The notes beneath the pieces were generated by a model, which was not told the DNA's origin, did not search any database, and saw nothing but the letters and a program-made list of their open reading frames with translations. DNA of 5,986 nt from Spirochaetaceae bacterium (GTDB lineage Bacteria > Spirochaetota > Spirochaetia > Treponematales > Breznakiellaceae): the NCBI GenBank assembly GCA_031290855.1, contig JAISLM010000053.1, forward strand, positions 1 to 5,986, given 5' to 3'. Position numbers and translations under genes: made by a program. This document shows, piece after piece, positions 1 to 5,629 of this stretch; within the stretch, counting starts at the first letter, position 1; each line of letters starts with the position of its first letter.

Positions 1-730
1 AGATGTCCCAGGAAAGTTCGGGCCCTATGTACGTGTACGCGACCGTGCGGCAACAGGGGGAGAGGACGCCTGCCCCGTCCAGTGCGTCTATCCAGAGTTC
101 CCAGTCCTCGCCGCCCATAACCTTAACGGTGGAGGAGATTTCGTCCTCGCTTGCCGGTTCCACGCTGACGACGCTGATCTTCCCGCTTGCCAGGTCGAAA
201 GTCCTGCCGGAGTACGGCGCGCCGACGGGTTTTATCACGGACTTGTACATCACGCCCGTCGCCGGATCGGTCCGCACGGGGGAGGCGAGCGAGTAGACCA
301 CGAGGTCAAGCTGCGGCGGGAGCCCCGCTTCCGCCGCAAGTTTTTTTACGGCGTCTATCACGGCGGCCTTGGCCTCGGCGGAGAAGGCGTCGACGTTCAG
401 GGTTTTGGCACGGAGACCGGCGGCGTCCGCCTCCCCGTCAAAACAGAGGTTGTTGTACCAGCCCGGCGTACCCGGCCTGGAATCGGAGGCGGGTTTCTCT
501 AAGGAGACGCCGACCGTAGCCGCGCCGTAGCCGAAGCCCGCCACGATGCGGCTGGCGAGTCCGTAACCCGTTGAACAGCCTATAACGAGTGCGATACGCG
601 GCGAAACGTCGGGTTTTCCGCCTGAAAATTGCCCCTTCACGTAGGCAATCTGGTTTTGAACCGCCTTCGCGCAGCCGGCGGGATGGCTGTTAAGGCAGAT
701 GTTACTGCGAATCATAGGTTTGACAATCAT
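1..730 (-). CDS. fabV: trans-2-enoyl-ACP/CoA reductase FabV (TER), 3' end cut off by the window
   Basis: The frame is open from the ATG at 728-730 to the window edge, giving 243 residues of a family usually about 400 long. FabV/TER enzymes reduce trans-2-enoyl-ACP or enoyl-CoA with NADH, the last step of fatty-acid elongation, in the cytoplasm. Seen here are the family N-terminus MIVKPMIR, the HPAGC segment (16-20), the nucleotide-binding stretch VIGCSTGYGLASR (49-61), LEKP (77-80) whose acidic residue is linked to NADH preference in the family, PGTPGWYNN (86-94), DLVVYSLASPVRT (142-154), KVMGGEDWELWIDAL (203-217) and AYTYIG (231-236). The catalytic Tyr-x8-Lys pair of the family should begin one or two residues past the cut, so activity cannot be judged. 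An AGGAG at 736-740 lies 5 nt from the ATG. fabZ ends 12 nt upstream, so the two genes are almost certainly co-transcribed. Whether the substrate is ACP- or CoA-linked cannot be read from the sequence. Confidence 0.94.
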   Translation of the reverse strand, partial: MIVKPMIRSNICLNSHPAGCAKAVQNQIAYVKGQFSGGKPDVSPRIALVIGCSTGYGLASRIVAGFGYGAATVGVSLEKPASDSRPGTPGWYNNLCFDGEADAAGLRAKTLNVDAFSAEAKAAVIDAVKKLAAEAGLPPQLDLVVYSLASPVRTDPATGVMYKSVIKPVGAPYSGRTFDLASGKISVVSVEPASEDEISSTVKVMGGEDWELWIDALDGAGVLSPCCRTVAYTYIGPELSWDI

Positions 731-735
731 GTTTA

Positions 736-740
736 CTCCT
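736..740 (-). promoter_or_regulatory. Shine-Dalgarno site of fabV
   Basis: AGGAG lies 5 nt before the fabV ATG and just after the fabZ stop (TAG, 743-745). It fixes the start of a gene that is truncated in this window and shows that fabV has its own initiation site inside the fabZ-fabV transcript. Confidence 0.85.
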
Positions 741-742
741 TT

Positions 743-1177
743 CTAAGCCCCGATTAGGCACATCCATTCAGCTTCCGCCGCAATATCGCCGCCGACATAC
801 AGTTTGCCGGCCTGTCTTATCATCTTTGCCGAGACGCGGAGGTTTTCGATCTCGCTCCTGGCCTCCTCTCCCGGCTTCACCTGACGGCGGAATTTCACCT
901 TGTCCACCGTACCCAGAAAAAAAAGAGAGCCGTCGCCGATTATCCCCAGCTTCCGCAGTCCCGCGCCCCCTGACTGGGCCATCGTTTCTATAAGAATCAC
1001 GCCCGGCACGACCGGGTACTGCGGGAAATGCCCCGCGAAAAAGAATTCGCTCTCGCTAAAAATATGCCGGGCGACTATACCTCTGTCCGTCGCCTCGACA
1101 ATATCGTCAACGAACAGAAAGGGGCTGCGGTGGGGCAGCAAGTTTTCGATTTCTGTCCTGTTTGAATGTTCATCCAT
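743..1177 (-). CDS. fabZ: 3-hydroxyacyl-ACP dehydratase FabZ
   Basis: This complete 144-aa single hotdog-fold protein has the usual FabZ length. It dehydrates (3R)-3-hydroxyacyl-ACP to trans-2-enoyl-ACP in type II fatty-acid synthesis. The N-terminal segment LLPHRSPFLFVDDIVE (13-28) is the family's opening motif. The active-site block GHFPQYPVVPGV (49-60) carries the catalytic His50, and IETMAQ (63-68) supplies the paired acidic residue Glu64. The later FLGTVDKVKFRRQVKPG region matches the hotdog core strands. The ATG at 1175-1177 has GGAG at 1188-1191, spaced 10 nt. It is the first gene of a pair with fabV, whose reductase would use FabZ's product directly. A palindrome-bearing candidate promoter lies just upstream. 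FabA-type isomerase activity is not suggested, because FabZ-like length and motifs fit better. Confidence 0.95.
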   Translation of the reverse strand: MDEHSNRTEIENLLPHRSPFLFVDDIVEATDRGIVARHIFSESEFFFAGHFPQYPVVPGVILIETMAQSGGAGLRKLGIIGDGSLFFLGTVDKVKFRRQVKPGEEARSEIENLRVSAKMIRQAGKLYVGGDIAAEAEWMCLIGA

Positions 1178-1213
1178 CTTTTGTTTTCTCCTGTTTTGGT
1201 TTCTTTACAAACA

Positions 1214-1219
1214 AATATA
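1214..1219 (-). promoter_or_regulatory. Candidate -10 element of the fabZ-fabV promoter
   Basis: On the minus strand TATATT lies 36 nt before the fabZ ATG, in an AT-rich leader downstream of the nhaC terminator. No convincing TTGACA-like -35 is found at 15-18 nt; that position is occupied by the 1228-1242 palindrome. The promoter may therefore depend on an activator, or the call may be wrong. Confidence 0.4.
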
Positions 1220-1227
1220 CCGGAAAC

Positions 1228-1242
1228 CCGCAAAGTTTGCGG
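1228..1242. promoter_or_regulatory. 15-bp perfect palindrome, candidate operator of fabZ-fabV
   Basis: CCGCAAAGTTTGCGG is a perfect dyad of two 7-bp arms around a single central base. It begins 8 nt upstream of the candidate -10 (TATATT) of fabZ, filling the -10/-35 spacer and the -35 zone, a typical place for a repressor. It is not followed by a T run on either strand, so a terminator is unlikely. The binding protein is unknown; fatty-acid regulators such as FapR, FabT or TetR-type proteins are only analogies. Confidence 0.45.
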
Positions 1243-1393
1243 CTATAAGTTCTTCAAAGCGTCTCGCGTTTACCTGAACAGAGGCCTCGTTTTCCTGAAT
1301 TCAAAGCGCGTTTCGAAAGCCAAGTACTCATTGACGGAACGGGCGCTACCGGCCCCTGCAGCCTTCGTCTTCATCAACCTCTCTGCCCTGTGC

Positions 1394-1443
1394 TAAAGAG
1401 GCTGGCGGGCGCTGACTCGGTAGCCGGACGCCCCACCAGCCTC
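1394..1443 (-). terminator. Rho-independent terminator of nhaC
   Basis: Beginning 11 nt after the nhaC stop, arms GAGGCTGG/CCAGCCTC (1398-1405 and 1436-1443) form 8 perfect pairs. A further 5 pairs (GGGCG/CGCCC, 1407-1411 and 1429-1433) follow beyond a small internal loop. On the minus strand the stem is followed by TTTAGC, a short T run, so termination may be partial. It separates nhaC from the fabZ promoter. Confidence 0.7.
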
Positions 1444-1454
1444 CACGCCCTGCG

Positions 1455-3026
1455 TTAAGCCGGATGGCCGTCCCGCTGGCGAGACACTTTCGGGAAGACG
1501 AGCAGCATAATCAACAGGAAGACAAGCGAAACCGGCAAGGACAGGGCCACCATACCGGCGAAGCCGAGCGATTTTACCGAGAAACCCGCGATTATGTAGC
1601 CCACAAAGCAGGCCGCAGCCGCCGTTACAGCGTAGGGAATCTGGGTGGCGACGTGATCTATGTGGCGGCAGCCCGCACCCGTTGACGAGAGTATCGTCGA
1701 GTCGGAGATCGGGGAGCAGTGGTCGCCGAAGACCGAGCCTCCCATAACGGCGGCGAGGCTCGTTATCGAGAGGTAGGGCGCTACCTGGTCGCATACGGCT
1801 ATCGTTATCGGGATCAGTATCCCGAAGGTGCCCCACGAGGTGCCGGTTGCGAACGAGAGGCCGCAGGCGATTAGGAACATTATCGCCGGTATCAGCTCGA
1901 CAGGCATATTCGAGTCGCGGACGAGGCCGGCCACGTAGTCGCCCGTCGACAAGAGGTCGCGGCAGACACCGCTTATCGTCCACGCGAGGGTGAGGATCAC
2001 GAGGGCCGGGACCATAGCCTTTATACCGGCGGTCAGACTGGCAAAGAAGTCGGCGAAAGAGACGAGGCGGCGCGGCACGTACATGAAGAAGGTCACGATG
2101 ATCGCGCACAGGCCCCCCAGCGAGAGGGCCATGCCCGCGTCCGTGTCGCCGAAAGCCTGGTAGACGCCCTTGCCGCTGCCGTCCCACAGGCCGCCGTAGT
2201 GCAGCATCGCCAGGATACAGAACACGACCAGCATCAGTACGGGGATCACAAGGTCGAGGAAAGTCCCCTTGTCCGACACTTCGAGCTTGGCGATGTCATC
2301 GTTCTGCGCGATGTCCGCGTCGTGCAGCGATTCCGCCGCCTCCGCCCGCGCCTCCGCCTCGCGCATAGGCCCGAAATCGCCGTTCTTGCGGGCGGAAATA
2401 AAGAATACCATCCCTATCGTCATAAGGGCGTACAGGTTGATCGGGATAGCCTGCACGAAAGCCTGCATACCGGTTATTCCGGTCGCCGTCGGGTAGTACG
2501 AGACGACGGAGGCCGACCAGGAAGAGATCGGCGCTATCACGCAGACGGGCGCGGCCGTCGAGTCGATAAGCCACGAAAGTTTTTCGCGGGAAATCTTGTG
2601 CCTGTCGGTGACCGGCTTCATAACGGTGCCTACGGTGAGGCAGTTGAAGTAATCGTCGATGAAGATCAGTACGCCGAGCAGCCCGGTAACGAGGGACGCG
2701 GAGCGCTTGCTCTTTATCTTTCGGGACGCCCATTTCCCGTAAGCCTGCGAGCCGCCCGCCCTCGTGATCACCGCGACCAGCGCCCCCAGCAACGACAGGA
2801 ACACTATCATCGATCCGTTGTCGCCGACCTTGGCCGCCATAAGGTCCGCGGTCGTGTAAAACACGCCGAGGAGTCCTGTGCCTGTTGCAATGGCGTATAT
2901 CAGCGTACCGGACATCACGCCCAGTACCAGGCTGAAGATAACCTCCTTCGTTATCAGCGCGAGCGCTATAGCAAGGAGCGGCGGAAACACAGACCACAAA
3001 CCGACATTAACCATTTCTAAATCCAT
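1455..3026 (-). CDS. nhaC: NhaC-family Na+/H+ antiporter
   Basis: This is a complete 523-aa inner-membrane protein with many hydrophobic segments, of the NhaC family (ion transporter superfamily), which exchanges external protons for internal Na+ or, in some members, organic acids. Conserved blocks seen are LLGVLIFIDDYFNCLTVG (116-133, with Asp124-Asp125), DSTAAPVCVIAPISSW (155-170), FATGTSWGTFGILIPI (392-407) and GDHCSPISDSTILSS (434-448), followed by RHIDHVATQIPYA. A charged, Ala/Glu/Asp-rich cytoplasm-like loop lies at about 213-255 between two hydrophobic halves. The ATG at 3024-3026 was chosen because AGGAG (3035-3039) sits 8 nt upstream and the membrane domain starts at once. A longer open frame up to 3161 runs through the upstream terminator. 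It stands alone, with terminators before and after it. Na+ as substrate is inferred from the family; malate/lactate exchangers such as MleN belong to the same family. Confidence 0.9.
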   Translation of the reverse strand: MDLEMVNVGLWSVFPPLLAIALALITKEVIFSLVLGVMSGTLIYAIATGTGLLGVFYTTADLMAAKVGDNGSMIVFLSLLGALVAVITRAGGSQAYGKWASRKIKSKRSASLVTGLLGVLIFIDDYFNCLTVGTVMKPVTDRHKISREKLSWLIDSTAAPVCVIAPISSWSASVVSYYPTATGITGMQAFVQAIPINLYALMTIGMVFFISARKNGDFGPMREAEARAEAAESLHDADIAQNDDIAKLEVSDKGTFLDLVIPVLMLVVFCILAMLHYGGLWDGSGKGVYQAFGDTDAGMALSLGGLCAIIVTFFMYVPRRLVSFADFFASLTAGIKAMVPALVILTLAWTISGVCRDLLSTGDYVAGLVRDSNMPVELIPAIMFLIACGLSFATGTSWGTFGILIPITIAVCDQVAPYLSITSLAAVMGGSVFGDHCSPISDSTILSSTGAGCRHIDHVATQIPYAVTAAAACFVGYIIAGFSVKSLGFAGMVALSLPVSLVFLLIMLLVFPKVSRQRDGHPA

Positions 3027-3034
3027 AAACCTCT

Positions 3035-3039
3035 CTCCT
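3035..3039 (-). promoter_or_regulatory. Shine-Dalgarno site deciding the nhaC start
   Basis: AGGAG lies 8 nt before the ATG at 3024-3026, within TAGGAGAGAGGTTTATG. It supports a 523-aa product over the longer open frame. The AT-rich stretch 3040-3100 upstream must hold the promoter. TATACA (minus, 3069-3074) is a weak -10 candidate without a fitting -35. Confidence 0.8.
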
Positions 3040-3104
3040 ATTTTGAATAGATATGAACAGAGTAAGAGTGTATAAAATTGCGCTAAAAAAAGATAGGCTC
3101 CAGA

Positions 3105-3122
3105 GGGGGCGGGGGAGGGGGG
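3105..3122 (+). other. G-rich tract (runs of 5, 5 and 6 G)
   Basis: GGGGG, GGGGG and GGGGGG are separated by single C and A bases on the plus strand. On the minus (transcribed-sense) strand this reads as a C-rich, G-poor run directly after the glnN terminator. With only three runs, a three-tier intramolecular G-quadruplex is not satisfied, but a two-tier or intermolecular one is possible. Function is unknown. Confidence 0.5.
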
Positions 3123-3126
3123 CAGC

Positions 3127-3175
3127 AAAATGAAAGCGGCGGAGACTCTGTCATTAGTCAAAGCGCCGCTTTCAT
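3127..3175 (-). terminator. Rho-independent terminator downstream of glnN
   Basis: Perfect 12-bp arms ATGAAAGCGGCG/CGCCGCTTTCAT (3130-3141 and 3164-3175) enclose a 22-nt loop, which can itself pair GACT with AGTC (3144-3147 and 3156-3159). On the minus strand the stem runs into TTTT then GCTGCC. It lies about 100 nt after the glnN stop and upstream of nhaC, so it should insulate the two genes. Confidence 0.75.
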
Positions 3176-3195
3176 GTTGAAAGCTTGCGGTAAAG

Positions 3196-3269
3196 CCTAG
3201 CAGCCCGATAATCGGGGATTTTTTGCGGCATCAAGCGCAAAAAATCAACAAGTGCAACAGGCTGCTAGG
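3196..3269. repeat. Nested palindromic element after glnN
   Basis: The outer arms CCTAGCAGCC (3196-3205) and GGCTGCTAGG (3260-3269) are perfect 10-bp inverted repeats. Inside them, GATTTTTTGCG (3217-3227) and CGCAAAAAATC (3236-3246) are perfect 11-bp arms around an 8-nt loop. CCCGATAATCGGG (3204-3216) is a third small dyad overlapping the outer left arm. The right side has an unpaired 13-nt strand, AACAAGTGCAACA. No T run follows on the minus strand, so it is not a standard terminator. It begins 5 nt after the glnN stop. A short MITE/REP-like interspersed repeat, or a 3'-end RNA-stabilising structure, are both possible. Confidence 0.6.
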
Positions 3270-3274
3270 GCCCC

Positions 3275-5401
3275 TTACAGTTTGAACAGCAGATCCTCGT
3301 AACAGGGGAAAGGCCATGCTTCCTTGGATACGATTTTTTCAAGGGCGTCTATCCTGGCGCGGACGGCTTCCATCGCGGCACGAATCTTTTCGTTGTACAG
3401 TTTTGCCCGCGCGAAGGGCTCTTCCGTGCCTTGCGCAGCGTTAAGAGCCGTTTCCAGTTTGGCGGTTTCCTCGTACAGTTCCGAGCAAAGCTCCGCGATC
3501 CGTTTCGCGCGTTTTTCCTGCGGGACGCTTATAGCGTGAATCGCCGCCATCGCCTCCGCGTCCCGCGCCAGTTCCGCGCCGTACTTGCTCGCTGCGGGGA
3601 ATATGCTGCGCCGCGCTATGTCTATCATCACCCCTGCCTCTATGTTGACCTGTTTGGAATATTTCTCCAGGTAGATGTGGTAGCGGCTTTCCATCTCGTC
3701 CTTTGAAAGCACGTTGTGGTTTTCAAACAGGCTGATCGTGTCGCCCGCAAGAAGTACCTGTAGCGCGTCGGGCGTGGAGATCACGTTGGGCAGCCCGCGG
3801 CGTTCCGCCTCTCGTACCCACTCGTCTGAATAACCGTTACCGTTGAACACTACGCGGCGGTGTTTGTTGTAGGAAATCTTTATCAATTCCTGAATGGCCG
3901 CGTTTTTGTCCGACACTTTTTCAAGTTTATCAGCGAATTCGCCCAAAACCTGCGCGACGGCTACGTTCAGGTACGTGTTGGGCGTCGCTATCGACTGTGA
4001 AGAGCCGACCATGCGGAATTCAAACTTGTTGCCGGTGAACGCGAACGGGCTCGTCCTGTTCCGGTCCGACACGTCTTTCGGTAGACTGGGCAGGCTTGTA
4101 ACGCCCAGTTTTATGCTTCCGCCCGATTCGTCCTTGCTATGGCTGTTCTTGCCGTCCGCGATGTTGTCAAAAATCTCGGTAAGCGGGCCGCCAAAGAAGA
4201 TCGACACGATCGCGGGCGGGGCCTCGTTGGCGCCGAGTCTGTGTTCGTTGCCGGATGTCGCGACGGAGGAGCGGAGCAGCAGGGCGTAACGATCAACCGC
4301 TTCCACCACGGCGGCTGTAAACAGTAGGAAGCGGGCGTTTGACTGGGGATTCTCGCCGGGGTCAAACAGGTTTATCCCGTCGTCCGTGCCCATCGACCAG
4401 TTGTTGTGCTTGCCCGAACCGTTCACGCCCGCGTAGGGTTTCTCGTGGAGCAGGGCTTCCATGCCGTGCCTTAGGGCCACGCTGCGCATCGTTTCCATCA
4501 CAAGCTGATTCGCGTCAACCGCGCTGGTAGTGTTGCTGTAAACCGGCGCTATCTCAAACTGATTCGGCGCAACCTCGTTATGCTGTGTCTTGGCGGCGAT
4601 GCCCAGTTTCCAAAGCTCATAGTTCAACTCGCGCATGAATTCCGCCACACGCTCCTTTATCGAGCCAAAGTAGTGATCCTCCATCTCCTGGCCCTTTGCC
4701 GGCACGTTGCCAAACACCGTGCGGCCTGTCAAAAGTATGTCGGGGCGATTGTCAAAGTAAGCCTTGTCGACCAAAAAGTATTCCTGCTCCGGGCCGACCG
4801 TCGTAAACACACGCTTGCTTGTGGTGTTTCCTATCGCCCGGAGTACCCGCAAGGCCTGTTTGTTAAGCGCACTCATCGAGCGCAACAGCGGCACCTTTTT
4901 GTCCAGCGCGTGCCCGTAGTAGCTGATGAAAGCCGTAGGTATGCACAGTGTCGTTCCGGTTCTGTCCTGTTTAAGAAAAGCGGGGCTCGTTACGTCCCAT
5001 GCCGTGTACCCGCGGGCCTCAAACGTCGCACGCAGGCCGCCGGACGGAAAACTTGAGGCGTCCGGCTCGCCTTTTATCAGTTCTTTTCCGGAAAATTCCA
5101 TTATTACCCTGCCGTCCCCCGTCGGCGCGATGAACGAATCGTGCTTTTCGGCGGTAATTCCGGTAAGCGGCTGGAACCAGTGCGTGTAGTGGGAAGCGCC
5201 TTTTGCTATAGCCCAGTCCCTCATCGAGGCGGCAACCACCTCGGCCACCTCCAGCGTCAATTCCTTTTCACCCGTTTGAACCGCCACTATTTCGTTGTAG
5301 ATGTTTTTCGGCAGCCTTTCCCGCATCAGCGCGTTTGAAAAGCTGTTCGAACCGTAAACCTCAGACACCGGCTTCTTGGTAAAATCAACTTCTGTAAACA
5401 T
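3275..5401 (-). CDS. glnN: Glutamine synthetase type III (GSIII/GlnN)
   Basis: This complete 708-aa protein has the usual length for the dodecameric type III enzyme, far longer than GSI or GSII. It makes glutamine from glutamate, ammonia and ATP in the cytoplasm. The GSIII N-terminal domain precedes the catalytic core. Core motifs seen are GPEQEYFLVD (203-212, metal-binding Glu205 and Glu207), HNEVAPNQFEIAP (274-286, Glu276 and Glu283), VNGSGKHNNWS (326-336, His332), GNEHRLGANEAPPA (384-397) and FEFRMVGSSQS (460-470, Arg463). A long charged helical C-terminal region (about 560-708) is typical of type III. The ATG at 5399-5401 is chosen from AGGAG (5407-5411) at 5 nt; extending to a TTG at 5464 would run through the promoter. 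The GSI adenylylation motif is not evident, so control is likely transcriptional, fitting the sigma-54 promoter upstream. It is monocistronic, with a terminator downstream. Confidence 0.97.
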   Translation of the reverse strand: MFTEVDFTKKPVSEVYGSNSFSNALMRERLPKNIYNEIVAVQTGEKELTLEVAEVVAASMRDWAIAKGASHYTHWFQPLTGITAEKHDSFIAPTGDGRVIMEFSGKELIKGEPDASSFPSGGLRATFEARGYTAWDVTSPAFLKQDRTGTTLCIPTAFISYYGHALDKKVPLLRSMSALNKQALRVLRAIGNTTSKRVFTTVGPEQEYFLVDKAYFDNRPDILLTGRTVFGNVPAKGQEMEDHYFGSIKERVAEFMRELNYELWKLGIAAKTQHNEVAPNQFEIAPVYSNTTSAVDANQLVMETMRSVALRHGMEALLHEKPYAGVNGSGKHNNWSMGTDDGINLFDPGENPQSNARFLLFTAAVVEAVDRYALLLRSSVATSGNEHRLGANEAPPAIVSIFFGGPLTEIFDNIADGKNSHSKDESGGSIKLGVTSLPSLPKDVSDRNRTSPFAFTGNKFEFRMVGSSQSIATPNTYLNVAVAQVLGEFADKLEKVSDKNAAIQELIKISYNKHRRVVFNGNGYSDEWVREAERRGLPNVISTPDALQVLLAGDTISLFENHNVLSKDEMESRYHIYLEKYSKQVNIEAGVMIDIARRSIFPAASKYGAELARDAEAMAAIHAISVPQEKRAKRIAELCSELYEETAKLETALNAAQGTEEPFARAKLYNEKIRAAMEAVRARIDALEKIVSKEAWPFPCYEDLLFKL

Positions 5402-5406
5402 AAAAT

Positions 5407-5411
5407 CTCCT
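5407..5411 (-). promoter_or_regulatory. Shine-Dalgarno site deciding the glnN start
   Basis: AGGAG lies 5 nt before the ATG at 5399-5401. It selects the 708-aa form beginning MFTEVDF, which lies downstream of the predicted sigma-54 transcription start. Confidence 0.85.
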
Positions 5412-5447
5412 GTATTTTTTGGTATTTGAATTGTATACAGAAATCGT

Positions 5448-5464
5448 CGCAAAAACCATGCCAA
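5448..5464 (-). promoter_or_regulatory. Sigma-54 (-24/-12) promoter of glnN
   Basis: TTGGCATGGTTTTTGCG on the minus strand matches the RpoN consensus TTGGCACG-N4-TTGC[A/T]. GG is at 5461-5462 and GC at 5449-5450 with exactly 10 bases between them; the mismatches are C to T in the -24 block and the final W to G. Transcription would start near 5437, leaving a leader of about 36 nt with a good ribosome binding site. No sigma-70 promoter is convincing here: TATACA at 5433-5438 has no -35. Sigma-54 control through an NtrC-type activator is the classical mode for nitrogen-assimilation genes. I found no clear activator site upstream. Confidence 0.72.
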
Positions 5465-5478
5465 GCGGCCTGCCGCTT
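5463..5478. promoter_or_regulatory. 16-bp palindrome touching the -24 element of the glnN promoter
   Basis: AAGCGGCCTGCCGCTT consists of two 7-bp arms around 2 central bases. Its promoter-side end overlaps the first two bases of the sigma-54 box. It could be a repressor operator. On the plus strand it is followed by TTCTCT and could act as a weak terminator, but no plus-strand gene reads into it. Confidence 0.4.
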
Positions 5479-5629
5479 TTCTCTAAAGCGTCCGATTCGA
5501 TAAACCTCCCCGCCCCAAGGACTAAACTTGACCCGCAATTCAGATTTCAGGGCAGACGTATCCCCCTGGGCCGGTTCGGTTTGGAGAGGGAATGGAGGCC
5601 GCTAAGATTCTACGGGCGGGTTATGCCGC

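Noticed and set aside
3..519. Plus-strand open frames at the left edge
   Set aside because: They are antisense to fabV, whose minus-strand translation matches the family over 243 residues.
1393..2997. Two long minus-strand frames (1393-2187 and 2296-2997) overlapping nhaC
   Set aside because: Both are Arg/Pro/Gly-rich frame-shadows of nhaC on the same strand, without domains or ribosome binding sites.
2199..3020. Plus-strand open frame of 273 codons opposite nhaC
   Set aside because: It lies wholly antisense to a conserved NhaC protein. The translation is Arg/His/Asp-rich with no recognisable domain, as expected from a GC-rich antisense shadow.
3027..3161. 45-residue N-terminal extension of nhaC
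   Set aside because: The extension reads through the G-rich tract and the glnN terminator, whereas the ATG at 3024-3026 has a well-placed AGGAG and begins the family's membrane domain.
4580..5056. Plus-strand frame of 158 codons inside glnN
   Set aside because: It is antisense to the conserved catalytic core of glutamine synthetase and has no recognisable protein features.
5433..5438. TATACA on the minus strand as a sigma-70 -10 box for glnN
   Set aside because: No -35 hexamer is present at 16-18 nt upstream, while the sigma-54 box gives correct spacing. The predicted sigma-54 start falls within this hexamer.
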